From positions 1 to 10,838 of the forward strand of contig JALHDI010000095.1 in assembly GCA_022839045.1 (NCBI GenBank): 10,838 nucleotides of DNA, read 5' to 3'. This stretch comes from Sporomusaceae bacterium (GTDB taxonomy: Bacteria; Bacillota_C; Negativicutes; Sporomusales_B; UBA7701). The first letter of the stretch is position 1. Each line of letters begins with the position of its first letter. The position numbers and the translations under genes are program-made. The notes under the pieces are model-generated. The model did not search any database, was not told the DNA's origin, and was given only the letters and a program-made list of their open reading frames with translations. Of this stretch, positions 1 to 7,828 are shown piece by piece.

Positions 1-1
1 G

Positions 2-760
2 ACGGCCGTGCGGGTGAGCGTGGAGCTGAATTTCGATCTGCGGACGGTGGACCGCCAGGTGTTCGAGCCGGTGGTGGACGATAAGGGGATTATCAGGAGC
101 TCGCAGGATGTGGCCGAGAGTTTCAAGGGCACTACTCCCCAGCCGGGCGGGGTGCCCGGGACGACGACGAATATCCCCGGTTATGTGACGACCAATCAGG
201 GTCAGTCGCAGTATGAGAAGAAGGAATCAACCCGCAATTATGAGATTAATGAGCTTAAGGAGAAGACTGTCGTCACCCCCGGCTCGATCCGCCGCCTGAC
301 GGTGTCGGTGCTGGTGGACGCGAATGTGAATACGGCCCAGCGGGAGAGCATCATGAAGGCGGTGTCGTCGGCAGTTGGCTATAACGCCGCCCGCGGCGAT
401 ATGATTTCGGTGGAGAGCATCCCGTTCAGCACCGAGCTGGCCGACCGGCAGCGCCGCGAGGAGCAGGAGCTGGCGGAGCGCCAGAAGCAGGCCTTGTGGA
501 TGAAGCTCGGGGTGGCGGCGGTGGCGCTTTTGGCGGTGCTGTATGTGGTGCGCACCTACCTGCGCCGCAGGCAACCCGAGGAGCCTGAGGTTATGGAGAT
601 TCCCGTTCAGCAGCCCGCTCATATCATGGAGGCGGCCGGGAAGGAGCTTTCGCCCCAGGAGAAGGAACGCGCGGCTCAACGGGAAGCGATCGCCAAGATG
701 GCCAAGTCGAAACCGGACGAGGTGGCCCAGTTGGTCAAGGCTTGGATTAATGAGGACTAG
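2..760 (+). CDS. fliF: Flagellar MS-ring protein FliF, C-terminal part (cut by window start)
   Basis: FliF forms the membrane-embedded MS ring on which the rotor and export apparatus are built. The reading frame is open from base 2, so the gene starts upstream; about 252 residues remain of a family usually 500-570 long. The visible part has the end of the periplasmic ring-building region, then a hydrophobic segment (about residues 166-186 of the partial protein, LGVAAVALLAVLYVV) followed by RRR. A cytoplasmic tail with a polar charged stretch ends in DEVAQLVKAWINED, which matches the conserved FliG-binding tail of FliF. The GTG at base 8 is simply an internal valine. The stop is 15 nt before fliG, consistent with one operon and with the direct FliF-FliG contact. 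Identity is secure from the tail and the neighbour. Confidence 0.95.
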   Translation, partial: TAVRVSVELNFDLRTVDRQVFEPVVDDKGIIRSSQDVAESFKGTTPQPGGVPGTTTNIPGYVTTNQGQSQYEKKESTRNYEINELKEKTVVTPGSIRRLTVSVLVDANVNTAQRESIMKAVSSAVGYNAARGDMISVESIPFSTELADRQRREEQELAERQKQALWMKLGVAAVALLAVLYVVRTYLRRRQPEEPEVMEIPVQQPAHIMEAAGKELSPQEKERAAQREAIAKMAKSKPDEVAQLVKAWINED

Positions 761-775
761 GCGGGAGGGTAAGGG

Positions 776-1786
776 ATGTATCAACCCTCGGAAATGAGCG
801 GCAAGCAGAAGGCGGCGATTTTGCTCATCTCTCTCGGACCGGATGTGGCGGCCCAGGTTTTTAAGCATCTGAAGGAGGATGAGATCGAAAAACTGACCCT
901 GGAGATCGCCAACCAGCGCAAGGTCACCCAGGAGAGCAAGGATAAGGTGCTGGTGGAGTTTCATCAGATGGCGCTTGCCAAGGAGTATATTTCGAGCGGC
1001 GGTATCGATTACGCCCGCGAGATTATCGAGAAGGCGCTGGGGCAGGAGAAGGCGATGATGATTATTAACCGCCTGACTTCCAGCCTCCAGATACGGCCGT
1101 TCGATTTCGCCCGCAAGACCGATCCCGCCCAGTTGCTGAATTTCATCCAGAACGAGCATCCCCAGACGATCGCCCTGATTATGGCTTATTTGCAGCCGGA
1201 TCAGGCAGGGACGATTTTGTCGGCGCTGCCGCCCGACAGGCAGGTGGATGTGGCCAAACGGATCGCGCTGATGGACAGGACGTCGCCCGATGTGATCAAG
1301 GATGTGGAGCGCATCCTGGAGCGCAAGCTGTCGTCGCTGGTGACGCAGGATTTCACGGCTGCCGGCGGCGTGGACGCGATCGTCGAGGTGCTGAACAGGG
1401 TGGACCGGACGACCGAGCGGACGATTATCGAGAATCTGGAGATCCAGAATCCCGAGCTGGCGGAAGAGATCAAGAAACGGATGTTCGTGTTCGAGGATAT
1501 CGTGCTGCTGGACGACCGTTCGCTGCAGTTGGTGCTGCGCGAGATCGATTCCAAGGACCTGGCGCTGGCGCTCAAGGCTTCTTCGAGCGAGGTCGCCGAC
1601 AAGGTTTACAAGAATATGTCGAAGCGCGCCGCGGAGATGCTGCGCGAGGAGATTCAGTATATGGGCCCGGTGCGCATCCGCGATGTGGAGGAGGCGCAGC
1701 AGAAGGTGGTCAATGTTATCCGTCGTCTCGAAGAGTCGGGTGAAATTATTGTTTCCCGCGGAAAAGGAGACGAGATAATTGTCTAG
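776..1786 (+). CDS. fliG: Flagellar motor switch protein FliG
   Basis: FliG couples the stator to the rotor: it sits on FliF and is pushed by MotA. The length of 336 residues is normal. The N-terminal domain begins after SGKQKAAILLISLG. The middle-domain EHPQ motif is at residues 127-130. The C-terminal torque domain starts near FVFEDIVLLDDRS. By alignment to the E. coli torque residues as I recall them, K267, R284, E291/E292 and R300 take the places of K264, R281, D288/D289 and R297, so the charged face is kept, with Asp replaced by Glu at two positions. The ATG at 776 follows a GGGAGG-like site about 6-8 nt upstream. The 3' end overlaps fliH by 8 nt, suggesting translational coupling. MotA, its stator partner, is encoded at the far end of this window. 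Confidence 0.97.
   Translation: MYQPSEMSGKQKAAILLISLGPDVAAQVFKHLKEDEIEKLTLEIANQRKVTQESKDKVLVEFHQMALAKEYISSGGIDYAREIIEKALGQEKAMMIINRLTSSLQIRPFDFARKTDPAQLLNFIQNEHPQTIALIMAYLQPDQAGTILSALPPDRQVDVAKRIALMDRTSPDVIKDVERILERKLSSLVTQDFTAAGGVDAIVEVLNRVDRTTERTIIENLEIQNPELAEEIKKRMFVFEDIVLLDDRSLQLVLREIDSKDLALALKASSSEVADKVYKNMSKRAAEMLREEIQYMGPVRIRDVEEAQQKVVNVIRRLEESGEIIVSRGKGDEIIV
1764..1770 (+). promoter_or_regulatory. Ribosome binding site for the fliH TTG start
   Basis: AAGGAGA lies inside the 3' end of fliG, 8 nt before a TTG codon at 1779. It decides the start of fliH, because no ATG or GTG in the fliH frame near here has a comparable site. Confidence 0.7.
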
Positions 1787-2534
1787 GATTTTCAAAAGCG
1801 TGTCGTTGCGCGCTACCCCGCATGTAGTTACATATACGCCGCCGCGCCTGCCCGAGCCGGAGATTGACGAGGAGCCGCTCCCGGAAGAGGAGGAGGCGGA
1901 AGCCGAAGAGGATATTGTTTCTGCGGCGAGCAGCGAGGCGATCAGCATTATTGCCGCGGCCCGCGAGAAGGCGGCCGCGGTGGTGGCGGCCGCCGGCGAG
2001 GACGCCGCTAAGCTGCGGCGCGAGGCTTATGACGAGGGGTATGAGAAGGGGTTCGCCGAGGGCCGCGTGAACGGCGAGGCCGCCGGCCTGGAACAGGCCG
2101 GCGGCGCAATCGCCGCGGCGGCGGAAAAGGCGTCGCAGATATTGGCGCTCGCCCGGCAGCAGGCCGACGAGGCGTTCGCTGCCGCCGAGCGGCAGGTGGT
2201 GGAGCTGGCTCTGGCCGTGGCTTCCAAGGTCCTGGCGCGCGAGGTGGCGGAGAATCCGACGGTGATTCTGCCGATCGTCAAGGCGGCGCTCGACAAGGTA
2301 CAGGATCAGGAGCAGATCACGATCCGCGTGAATCCCGAGTGTTACGAGCTGGTGCTGGCCGCTCGGCCGGAGCTGCAGGCCTCTCTGGCGCGCGCCGCGA
2401 GTGTGGCGGTGGTGGCCGACGGCGCGCTCAAGGACGGCGACTGCATCGTGGAGACGCCGTACGGGACGGTGGATGCCCGTATCGACACCCAACTCGAGTT
2501 GGTGAAGGCGGCCGTGAAGGATCTGCTGCCATGA
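1779..2534 (+). CDS. fliH: Flagellar assembly protein FliH (export ATPase regulator)
   Basis: FliH binds the ATPase FliI as a dimer, tethers it to the C ring and export gate, and restrains its activity. The protein is 251 residues from a TTG start. An acidic, proline-containing N-terminus (PEPEIDEEPLPEEEEAEAEE) is followed by a long Ala/Glu/Lys-rich helix. Around residues 85-110 there is a run of glycines every fourth residue (DEGYEKGFAEGRVNGEAAG). This GxxxG-type repeat is a hallmark of FliH and marks a helical dimer. The C-terminal part (QVVELALAVASKVLAREV onward to the LLP end) matches the FliH/V-ATPase E-like domain that binds FliI. The start overlaps fliG by 8 nt, and the stop overlaps the fliI start as ATGA, so expression is probably coupled on both sides. 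Confidence 0.94.
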   Translation: MSRIFKSVSLRATPHVVTYTPPRLPEPEIDEEPLPEEEEAEAEEDIVSAASSEAISIIAAAREKAAAVVAAAGEDAAKLRREAYDEGYEKGFAEGRVNGEAAGLEQAGGAIAAAAEKASQILALARQQADEAFAAAERQVVELALAVASKVLAREVAENPTVILPIVKAALDKVQDQEQITIRVNPECYELVLAARPELQASLARAASVAVVADGALKDGDCIVETPYGTVDARIDTQLELVKAAVKDLLP

Positions 2535-3865
2535 CGGCCGTGAGTGTCGCCCGTTACGTGGAAGGGCTGAAAAGCATAGACTCGATTCAACAGGTGGGCA
2601 AGGTCAGCAAGATTATCGGCCTGCTGATCGAATCCTTAGGTCCCCGGGTCAATCTGGGGGATTTGTGTTATATCACCTCACCGGATGACGGGTTCAGCCT
2701 GCCGGCGGAGGTGGTGGGGTTCCGCGAGAACAGCGTGCTGCTCATGCCGCTGGGCGAGCTCCATGGAATTGGCCCCGGCTGCCAGGTTGTTTCGGCCCGG
2801 CGGACGCTGACGGTGAAGGTGGGCCGAAGCCTTTTGGGCCGCATTATCGACGGGCTGGGCAATCCGATCGACGGCAAGGGGCCACTGACGGGAACCGCGG
2901 AATATCCGCTCCACGCCGTGCCGCCGCCGCCGCTGTCCAGGCAGCGGATTACCGATAGAATTTCCGCGGGCGTCCGCGCCGTGGACGGTCTTCTGACCCT
3001 CGGCCGCGGCCAGCGGGTGGGGATTATGGCCGGCAGCGGCGTGGGCAAGAGCACGCTGATGGGCATGGTGGCCCGCAACACGGAGGCCGATATAAGCGTC
3101 ATCGCCCTGGTGGGCGAACGCGGCCGCGAGGTGCGCGAATTCATCGAGCGCGATCTCGGCGAGGAGGGGCTGAAACGCTCGGTCGTGGTCGTGGCGACTT
3201 CCGACCAGCCGGCGCTCCTGCGCCTCAAGGGGGCGATGACGGCCACCGCGGTCGCCGAGTATTTTCGCGATCAGGGCCTGAACGTGGTGCTGATGATGGA
3301 TTCGGTGACCCGTTTCGCGGTCGCCCAGCGCGAGGTGGGGCTGACGGTCGGCGAGCCGCCGGCGACCCGCGGCTATACTCCGTCGGTGTTCGCGCTGCTG
3401 CCGAAGCTGCTGGAGCGCTCCGGGGCGGGGGAGAAGGGGTCGATAACCGGCATCTATACGGTGCTGGTGGACGGCGACGATATGAATGAACCGATCGCCG
3501 ATGCGGCGCGCAGCATCCTCGACGGCCATATAGTGCTGTCGCGGGCGCTGGCGGCCCAGAATCACTACCCGGCGATCGACATCCTCCAGAGCGTCAGCAG
3601 GCTGATGCTGGAGATCGTGGACGAGGAGCACTGGGATGCGGCCCAGAAGATCAGGACGATGCTGGCGACTTACCGCGACGCCGAGGACCTCATCAACATC
3701 GGCGCGTACGTGCACGGCAGCAACCCGGCGATCGACCAGGCCATCCAGATGATCGGCCCGATCAGGGAGTTTCTCCGCCAGAGCGTCCGCGAGCAGTCCG
3801 ATCTCAAGGACGCGGTCGACCGGCTGCTGGCCTTACCGGGTAATCTTTCGAGGCAGGCGAGGTGA
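2531..3865 (+). CDS. fliI: Flagellum-specific export ATPase FliI
   Basis: FliI is the hexameric, F1-beta-like ATPase that assists unfolding and delivery of substrates to the flagellar type III gate. The length of 444 residues is normal. Walker A is GSGVGKST at residues 168-175. The catalytic glutamate is probably E196 in VGERGREV. Walker B is VVLMMD at 252-257. The F1-family stretch PPATRGYTPSVFALLPKLLE follows. The ATG at 2531 was chosen because it overlaps the fliH stop as ATGA and is preceded by AAGGA at 2517-2521; the frame is open further upstream, but that part lies inside fliH and does not resemble FliI. The gene sits between fliH and fliJ, whose products form the ATPase complex with it. 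Confidence is high because every catalytic motif is intact. Confidence 0.98.
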   Translation: MTAVSVARYVEGLKSIDSIQQVGKVSKIIGLLIESLGPRVNLGDLCYITSPDDGFSLPAEVVGFRENSVLLMPLGELHGIGPGCQVVSARRTLTVKVGRSLLGRIIDGLGNPIDGKGPLTGTAEYPLHAVPPPPLSRQRITDRISAGVRAVDGLLTLGRGQRVGIMAGSGVGKSTLMGMVARNTEADISVIALVGERGREVREFIERDLGEEGLKRSVVVVATSDQPALLRLKGAMTATAVAEYFRDQGLNVVLMMDSVTRFAVAQREVGLTVGEPPATRGYTPSVFALLPKLLERSGAGEKGSITGIYTVLVDGDDMNEPIADAARSILDGHIVLSRALAAQNHYPAIDILQSVSRLMLEIVDEEHWDAAQKIRTMLATYRDAEDLINIGAYVHGSNPAIDQAIQMIGPIREFLRQSVREQSDLKDAVDRLLALPGNLSRQAR

Positions 3866-3871
3866 TCCGCG

Positions 3872-4315
3872 GTGCGGCCGTTCCAGTTCCGACTAGAGAC
3901 GCTGTTGAAGTTCCGCCGCCTGCAGGAGGAGCAGGCGCAGGTAAAACTGGCCGAGGCGACGGCGCAGTACGTGGCCGAGCGGGACCGGCTGGCCGCCCTG
4001 GAGGCGGAGCTGGCCGCCCACGTCGCCGACTACCGCCGCCAGCTTGCCGAACCGGTAACGGTGGCAGTACTTAAGATGTTCCGGGATTATAACGATAAAC
4101 TAAAAGGGGATATTTCCCGTCAGCATGTCCGGGTGGAGACGGCCGCCCACAGGCGGCAGGAGTGCCTGACCGCCCTGGAGGAGGCCGCCAGGGCCCGCAA
4201 GCTGGTGGAGAAACTGCGCGAGAAGCGTCTCGCCCAGTATCAGGCCGAAGCGCTGCTTGAGGAGCAGAAGCTGCTGGACGAGCTGGGATTGCAGGCCTTC
4301 GTCCGCAACAGTTAG
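3872..4315 (+). CDS. fliJ: Flagellar export protein FliJ
   Basis: FliJ is a small coiled-coil protein that fits in the central hole of the FliI hexamer, links it to FlhA and helps recycle export chaperones. The 147 residues are the usual size. The N-terminus FQFRLETLLKFRRLQEEQA matches the typical FliJ start (F-F-LE-LL-R). The rest is almost wholly helical and rich in Ala, Glu, Arg and Gln with no membrane segment, as expected for a long antiparallel coiled coil. It starts with GTG at 3872, with GAGGTGA (3859-3865, covering the fliI stop) 6 nt before it. FliJ is poorly conserved, so the name rests on the N-terminal pattern, coiled-coil content and position directly after fliI. Confidence 0.9.
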   Translation: MRPFQFRLETLLKFRRLQEEQAQVKLAEATAQYVAERDRLAALEAELAAHVADYRRQLAEPVTVAVLKMFRDYNDKLKGDISRQHVRVETAAHRRQECLTALEEAARARKLVEKLREKRLAQYQAEALLEEQKLLDELGLQAFVRNS

Positions 4316-4327
4316 AAGAGGGTGCCT

Positions 4328-4861
4328 ATGGAGAGCATGCAACGGGTGATGCAACGCATCGCCGCTATCGAACAGCGTTTTCAGCAGATGCAGCCGGTGC
4401 TGCCGCCTGTCCAGGAGGAGAGTTTCGCGGCGGCTATGACCAGGGCGCAGGGCGCCGGTGCACCGGCGAAGATGTCTTCGGCCGCACGGCAGGAGATCGC
4501 GGCGATGGTGCAGGCGGCTGCAAGACGGCACGGCGTCGACGCCGACCTGGCGCTGGCGGTGGCCGTGGCGGAATCCGACCTCCAGCCGCAGGCGGTTTCG
4601 ACCGCCGGGGCGACGGGCGTGATGCAGCTTATGCCCGAGACGGCCCGCTCGCTGGGGGTGCGCAATACTTTCGACCCGCGCGAGAATATCGACGGCGGGG
4701 TCCGTTACCTGAAACAGATGCTTACCGCGTTTGGCGGCGATGTCGTCAGGGCCGTCGCGGCCTATAACGCCGGACCCGATGCGGTGCGGCAGTACGCCGG
4801 CGTGCCGCCTTACCCGGAGACGAGGGCGTACGTCAACAAGGTTTTGAGCCTGTGCGGCTAA
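4328..4861 (+). CDS. Flagellar-operon lytic transglycosylase (SLT domain), no signal peptide
   Basis: This is a predicted peptidoglycan lytic transglycosylase that would open the cell wall for the rod. It has 177 residues. The SLT (lysozyme-like) domain runs from about residue 58 to the end. The probable catalytic glutamate is E82 in AVAESDLQPQAVS, followed by the GATGVMQLMPETA motif and the AYNAGPDAVRQY motif, all conserved in family 1 enzymes. The N-terminal 55 residues have no hydrophobic signal segment. They are amphipathic (MQRIAAIEQRFQQM) with an F-x3-M motif at 33-37, so export through the flagellar apparatus is possible (inference). ATG 4328 is chosen over GTG 4322 because AGAAGAGGG lies at a proper distance only from the ATG. 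It lies between fliJ and ylxF and may do the job of the FlgJ muramidase domain of other bacteria. Confidence 0.88.
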   Translation: MESMQRVMQRIAAIEQRFQQMQPVLPPVQEESFAAAMTRAQGAGAPAKMSSAARQEIAAMVQAAARRHGVDADLALAVAVAESDLQPQAVSTAGATGVMQLMPETARSLGVRNTFDPRENIDGGVRYLKQMLTAFGGDVVRAVAAYNAGPDAVRQYAGVPPYPETRAYVNKVLSLCG

Positions 4862-4877
4862 ACCTTACGCAAAAGGT
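4862..4877 (+). promoter_or_regulatory. Small hairpin over the ylxF ribosome binding site
   Basis: ACCTT (4862-4866) can pair with AAGGT (4873-4877) across a 6-nt loop, covering part of the only Shine-Dalgarno-like sequence (AAGGTGG) for the next gene. That site is also 13 nt from the ATG, longer than usual. Both points suggest weak initiation, but a 5-bp hairpin can arise by chance. Confidence 0.3.
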
Positions 4878-4892
4878 GGGCTGATACCGTCC

Positions 4893-5510
4893 ATGGCTGA
4901 AAAACAGAAACTGCCCGAAAAAGAGAAACCCGGCGCGAAATCCGCTCCCGCGAACGCGCCGGCCAAGAAAAGAAGGTTCCGCTTCCTGCTGAAGGCGACG
5001 CTGGTCCTGCTGGCGGTGCTGATGATGGCCGGCGGCAGCCTCGCCGCCGCGATGTACCTGAAGTTCATCGATGTCGACGCTCTGGCCGCCAAGTATAATC
5101 TGGCCTCTTACCCGGTTATCGGCCGTTATTTCGTCAAACAGGCGGCCACGAATTTCGAGACCGTCGAACTGCCGCCCGAAGACGCCGCCGAGAAGCCGAT
5201 CCCCGCGCCGGCGGCCCAGACCGCTCCGGCACCCGCTCCCGCCCCCGTCGCCGTATCGGCTGACGAACTTAAGGCCAGGGAGGCCAAAGCGAAGCAGGAG
5301 GAGGCCAAGCGCATCTCCCGGCTGGCCCGGCTTTACGCCGAGATGAAGCCTGACGAGGCGGTGCCCATCCTGAATCAACTCGACGACCCGACCGTCCTGG
5401 CGATTTTCGGCAAGATGGAGGACAGCCAGGTGGCTAAGATAATGTCGCTTCTCGACGCCCGGCGGGCTGCCCGCCTCACCGAGGATATGCTGAAAGGCAA
5501 GACCATGTAA
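4893..5510 (+). CDS. YlxF/MotE-like membrane protein with MgtE_N-like domain
   Basis: The protein has 205 residues. A lysine-rich, proline/alanine-rich cytoplasmic N-terminus ends in KKRRFR at about 25-30. One membrane segment follows at about 31-55. Next come an extracytoplasmic stretch, a Pro/Ala linker at about 105-125 and a short charged helix. The C-terminal domain at about 140-203 (YAEMKPDEAVPILNQL, IFGKMEDSQVAKIM, LTEDML) resembles the MgtE N-terminal superhelix. By the positive-inside rule the C-terminal domain faces outward. The fold and position match B. subtilis YlxF, encoded between fliJ and fliK, and the MotE family, whose alphaproteobacterial member helps the periplasmic motility protein MotC. 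The exact role in Bacillota is not settled. The start is the only plausible one, although its binding site is distant. Confidence 0.82.
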   Translation: MAEKQKLPEKEKPGAKSAPANAPAKKRRFRFLLKATLVLLAVLMMAGGSLAAAMYLKFIDVDALAAKYNLASYPVIGRYFVKQAATNFETVELPPEDAAEKPIPAPAAQTAPAPAPAPVAVSADELKAREAKAKQEEAKRISRLARLYAEMKPDEAVPILNQLDDPTVLAIFGKMEDSQVAKIMSLLDARRAARLTEDMLKGKTM

Positions 5511-5543
5511 ATGGCCGGCCTTTTAGTATAGATGACGCCACGG

Positions 5544-5554
5544 AAAGGAGGTGA
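5544..5554 (+). promoter_or_regulatory. Near-perfect Shine-Dalgarno sequence of fliK
   Basis: AAAGGAGGTGA is complementary to the 16S rRNA 3' end over essentially its whole length and fixes the fliK start at ATG 5559. An overlapping ATG at 5555 is in another frame and leads nowhere. Confidence 0.8.
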
Positions 5555-5558
5555 ATGA

Positions 5559-7046
5559 ATGGATATAGCTGTAATGCAGTTCGCGGCCGAGGCTCAGGCT
5601 GCCGCACCGCCGAAAGGAGCAGGAAAAACCGCCGCTTCGCAGGGCAAGGACGACGGGGGGTTCGAGGCGATGTTCGCCGGCCTGGTGGCCGCCGGGCAGC
5701 CGCAGGGCGACGAGGAGGCTAAGCCGGACGCGGAGACCCAGGCCGCGAGCGAAGCCTCGCCGGGACTTACGCCGGGGATGTGGAACGCCGCCGTGCTGCT
5801 GGCCCAGTTGCCGTTGACGCCGGCCGCCGGTCAGCCGACGGTGGCGCAGACGGCCCAGGATACCGCAGGAGCGGTCGCGCCGCTGATGGCCGCGACCGGA
5901 CAGACCGCCACGGCGGCGCAACCCCCGCCCATGCCGCAGTTGACCGTTCCGGCAACGGACGACGCCGGTCAGCAGGCCCTGCCAGAGGCGACAGGCCAGG
6001 GAGCCGCGCAAACGCTTCAACAACCGCAGCCGGCTTCCGCCAGCGGACAAACGCCGCCCGCAACGCCGGCGATGCAGGCTGTGCCTGTGACGACACCGGC
6101 GGCAACGCCGTCGACACCGGCGACGGCAACGACGCCCGCGCCGACGACCGAAGCGGGGGCGGCACCTATTCCGGCCGCAACGGACATACCGGCACCGGCC
6201 GAACAGCCCACGGCAGCAGCGCCGGATTCGGAAGCGGCCGCGGGGCAGCAGGCCAAGCCGACGGTGGTTACGCAAGCGGCGATAACGGCGGCGATAGCCG
6301 GCGGACAGCGGCAGCCGGAGAAATCCGCGGCGGCGCCCGTGACCGCTGCCGCAACCGATTCCCCGACCCTGACCGCGACGGCGGCGACCATGAGGGTGGC
6401 AGCCGGCGGCGAGGCACAGGCGGCAGGCGACGACAGTTCCGCGCTTACGGCCGAGAGCTTCCCGTCCGCAGCCCAGAACGCCGCACCGACCGCCGAGACG
6501 GCAGCTTCGAGCCAGGCGTTCGCCGGGCTGGTCGACCAGGCCGCCGGACGGACGAACGCGGCCGACGACATTTTCGCACCGGCCGGCAGCCAGACGACGG
6601 CGTCCGCCCAGGACCCGCACGACGTCGCCGGGCAGATCGTCGACCACGCCCGCCTCATCACCCGGGCCGCGAACAGCGAGATGGTCATCAAGCTCAAGCC
6701 CGAGCATCTCGGTGAACTGACGTTGAAGATCGTGGTGGACAGCGGGGCGGTCAGCGCCACCTTCCATACCGCGAATGCCGAGGTCCGCGCCGCCATCGAG
6801 GCTTCGCTGCCCCAACTCAGGCAGGACATGGCCAACCAGGGACTGAAGGTCGACAACGTGGGTGTTTACGCCTCCCTCGACCACTTCTTCGCCAACGACC
6901 AGCGCCACGCGCCCCAGCAGCAGCAGGCGCCGCAGACGGCGCGCAGGACGGATGGCGACGAGGGCTACGCGGACACGGTCGCCACGGTGGCCGCCATCGG
7001 TTCGCAGACGACCGGCGGCTCGGCGGGGATCGACTACCGAGTTTAA
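5559..7046 (+). CDS. fliK: Flagellar hook-length control protein FliK
   Basis: FliK is the secreted ruler that measures the hook and switches the export gate to filament substrates. The 495 residues fall in the long end of the family range. After a short N-terminus with F-x3-F at 35-39 (GFEAMFAGL), residues from about 60 to 370 form a low-complexity Ala/Thr/Pro/Gln-rich linker, the stretch thought to set ruler length. The conserved C-terminal Flg_hook domain begins near residue 375 ([17 protein letters not shown]) and runs to about 440 ([12 protein letters not shown]), holding the FlhB-facing switch region. A polar Gln-rich tail ends the protein. I found no cysteine, usual for exported flagellar proteins. 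The flanking genes ylxF and flgD support the call. The extreme composition leaves long meaningless open frames on both strands. Confidence 0.95.
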   Translation: MDIAVMQFAAEAQAAAPPKGAGKTAASQGKDDGGFEAMFAGLVAAGQPQGDEEAKPDAETQAASEASPGLTPGMWNAAVLLAQLPLTPAAGQPTVAQTAQDTAGAVAPLMAATGQTATAAQPPPMPQLTVPATDDAGQQALPEATGQGAAQTLQQPQPASASGQTPPATPAMQAVPVTTPAATPSTPATATTPAPTTEAGAAPIPAATDIPAPAEQPTAAAPDSEAAAGQQAKPTVVTQAAITAAIAGGQRQPEKSAAAPVTAAATDSPTLTATAATMRVAAGGEAQAAGDDSSALTAESFPSAAQNAAPTAETAASSQAFAGLVDQAAGRTNAADDIFAPAGSQTTASAQDPHDVAGQIVDHARLITRAANSEMVIKLKPEHLGELTLKIVVDSGAVSATFHTANAEVRAAIEASLPQLRQDMANQGLKVDNVGVYASLDHFFANDQRHAPQQQQAPQTARRTDGDEGYADTVATVAAIGSQTTGGSAGIDYRV

Positions 7047-7063
7047 CGGGAAGGAGGAAGGAA

Positions 7064-7813
7064 ATGTCAACAGTAAACGGTACGAATCAGACTACAGGAA
7101 CGGCGGACACGACGACCACGACGCGACAGACCAACGATTCTTTGGGCAAGGACGATTTCCTGAAGCTGCTGGTCGCCCAATTGCAGAACCAGGACCCGCT
7201 CGCGCCGATGAGCGACACGGACTTCATCGCCCAGATGGCGCAATTTTCAAGCCTAGAGCAGATGCAGAACATGAACACGATGATGCAGACGACCAAAGCG
7301 ACAAGCATGATCGGTTCGCTGGTCACGTGGGCCAACGACAACGGCGAGTTATTTTCCGGCGTTGCCACCGGAGTCCAGATCGTCAACGGCCAGCCGAAGC
7401 TGATGATCGGCGCCGACATACAGATCGACGTCGACGATGTCATTTCGGTCGAGCCGCTGATCGACACCACCGAGCTTATGACCCGGGCCACGGCGATGAT
7501 CGGCCAGACGGTCGTCTGGAACACCGGCGAAGGCTACAACCTCACCGGCACGGTCAAGTCGGTCAAAATGGTGAACGGCCAGCCGAAGCTCCAGCTTGAG
7601 GACACTATGCTGGACGTAGCCAAGATCAAGGAGACGGTGCCGGAGAATCTCGACGACCTGGTCGGCAAGACGGTGACCTGGTCGGACGCCGACGGGCATA
7701 CGCTGTCCGGCAAGGTACTCAGCTGGATGACGGACTCCAACGGCGCCAAGAAGCTGATGATCGAAGGCAGCCTGATCAGCGTCGCGCAGGTGGCCGAGGT
7801 AATGAACGCGTAA
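7064..7813 (+). CDS. flgD: Flagellar hook cap / hook assembly protein FlgD with three C-terminal repeats
   Basis: FlgD forms the temporary cap under which hook subunits polymerise. The conserved N-terminal domain is clear: [20 protein letters not shown] at 27-46 and [19 protein letters not shown] at 53-71, including the F-x3-L export motif at 32-36. The 249 residues exceed the roughly 140-150 of Bacillus FlgD. The extra length is three tandem copies of a ~48-residue module at residues 82-129, 145-192 and 199-246, each with the pattern IG-x3-V-x-W, a glycine, G-x-V, then NG-x2-KL and a closing V-x2-V. Enteric FlgD has a Tudor-like plus fibronectin-like C-terminal region, so this is a different layout. 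AAGGAGG at 7051-7057 precedes ATG 7064. I found no cysteine. Confidence 0.95.
   Translation: MSTVNGTNQTTGTADTTTTTRQTNDSLGKDDFLKLLVAQLQNQDPLAPMSDTDFIAQMAQFSSLEQMQNMNTMMQTTKATSMIGSLVTWANDNGELFSGVATGVQIVNGQPKLMIGADIQIDVDDVISVEPLIDTTELMTRATAMIGQTVVWNTGEGYNLTGTVKSVKMVNGQPKLQLEDTMLDVAKIKETVPENLDDLVGKTVTWSDADGHTLSGKVLSWMTDSNGAKKLMIEGSLISVAQVAEVMNA
7307..7801 (+). repeat. Three tandem copies of a FlgD C-terminal module
   Basis: The copies lie at 7307-7450, 7496-7639 and 7658-7801. Aligned landmarks are W89/W152/W206, G84/G147/G201 and N108-G109/N171-G172/N226-G227, with 19-20 residues between W and NG each time. Copies 1 and 2 still share an identical 17-nt stretch (7385-7401 and 7574-7590, exactly 63 codons apart), suggesting that pair duplicated more recently than the third copy, or is under strong codon constraint. 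Confidence 0.85.
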
Positions 7814-7828
7814 AGGGGGCGCAAGGGC

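Noticed and set aside
227..1948. Long open frame on the - strand opposite fliF, fliG and fliH (573 codons)
   Set aside because: It lies fully opposite three certain genes, is rich in His, Arg and Leu as expected from reverse-reading GC-rich codons, and shows no family motif.
2339..2530. Upstream extension of the fliI frame
   Set aside because: It overlaps the fliH coding sequence in another frame and does not look like FliI; the ATGA junction at 2531 is a typical coupled start.
5513..5524. GGCCGGCC followed by TTTT after ylxF, resembling a terminator
   Set aside because: The 8-nt palindrome has no loop and the T-run is only four; fliK with a strong binding site follows at once.
5508..5534. 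Possible SigD/sigma-28 promoter in the ylxF-fliK gap (TAAA at 5508 and a TAGTATAG stretch)
   Set aside because: The downstream half matches the GCCGATAA consensus poorly at any proper spacing, and hook-class genes are not expected to need it.
5780..6715. A second + strand open frame inside fliK (311 codons)
   Set aside because: It is a frame-shifted reading of the low-complexity linker, Gly/Arg-rich, with no binding site and no known domain.
5523..7070. Long open frame on the - strand opposite fliK (515 codons), with Arg/Gly/Cys-rich repeats
   Set aside because: The low-complexity Ala/Pro/Thr linker of fliK leaves all frames open; the antisense product is an Arg-rich run with no plausible fold.
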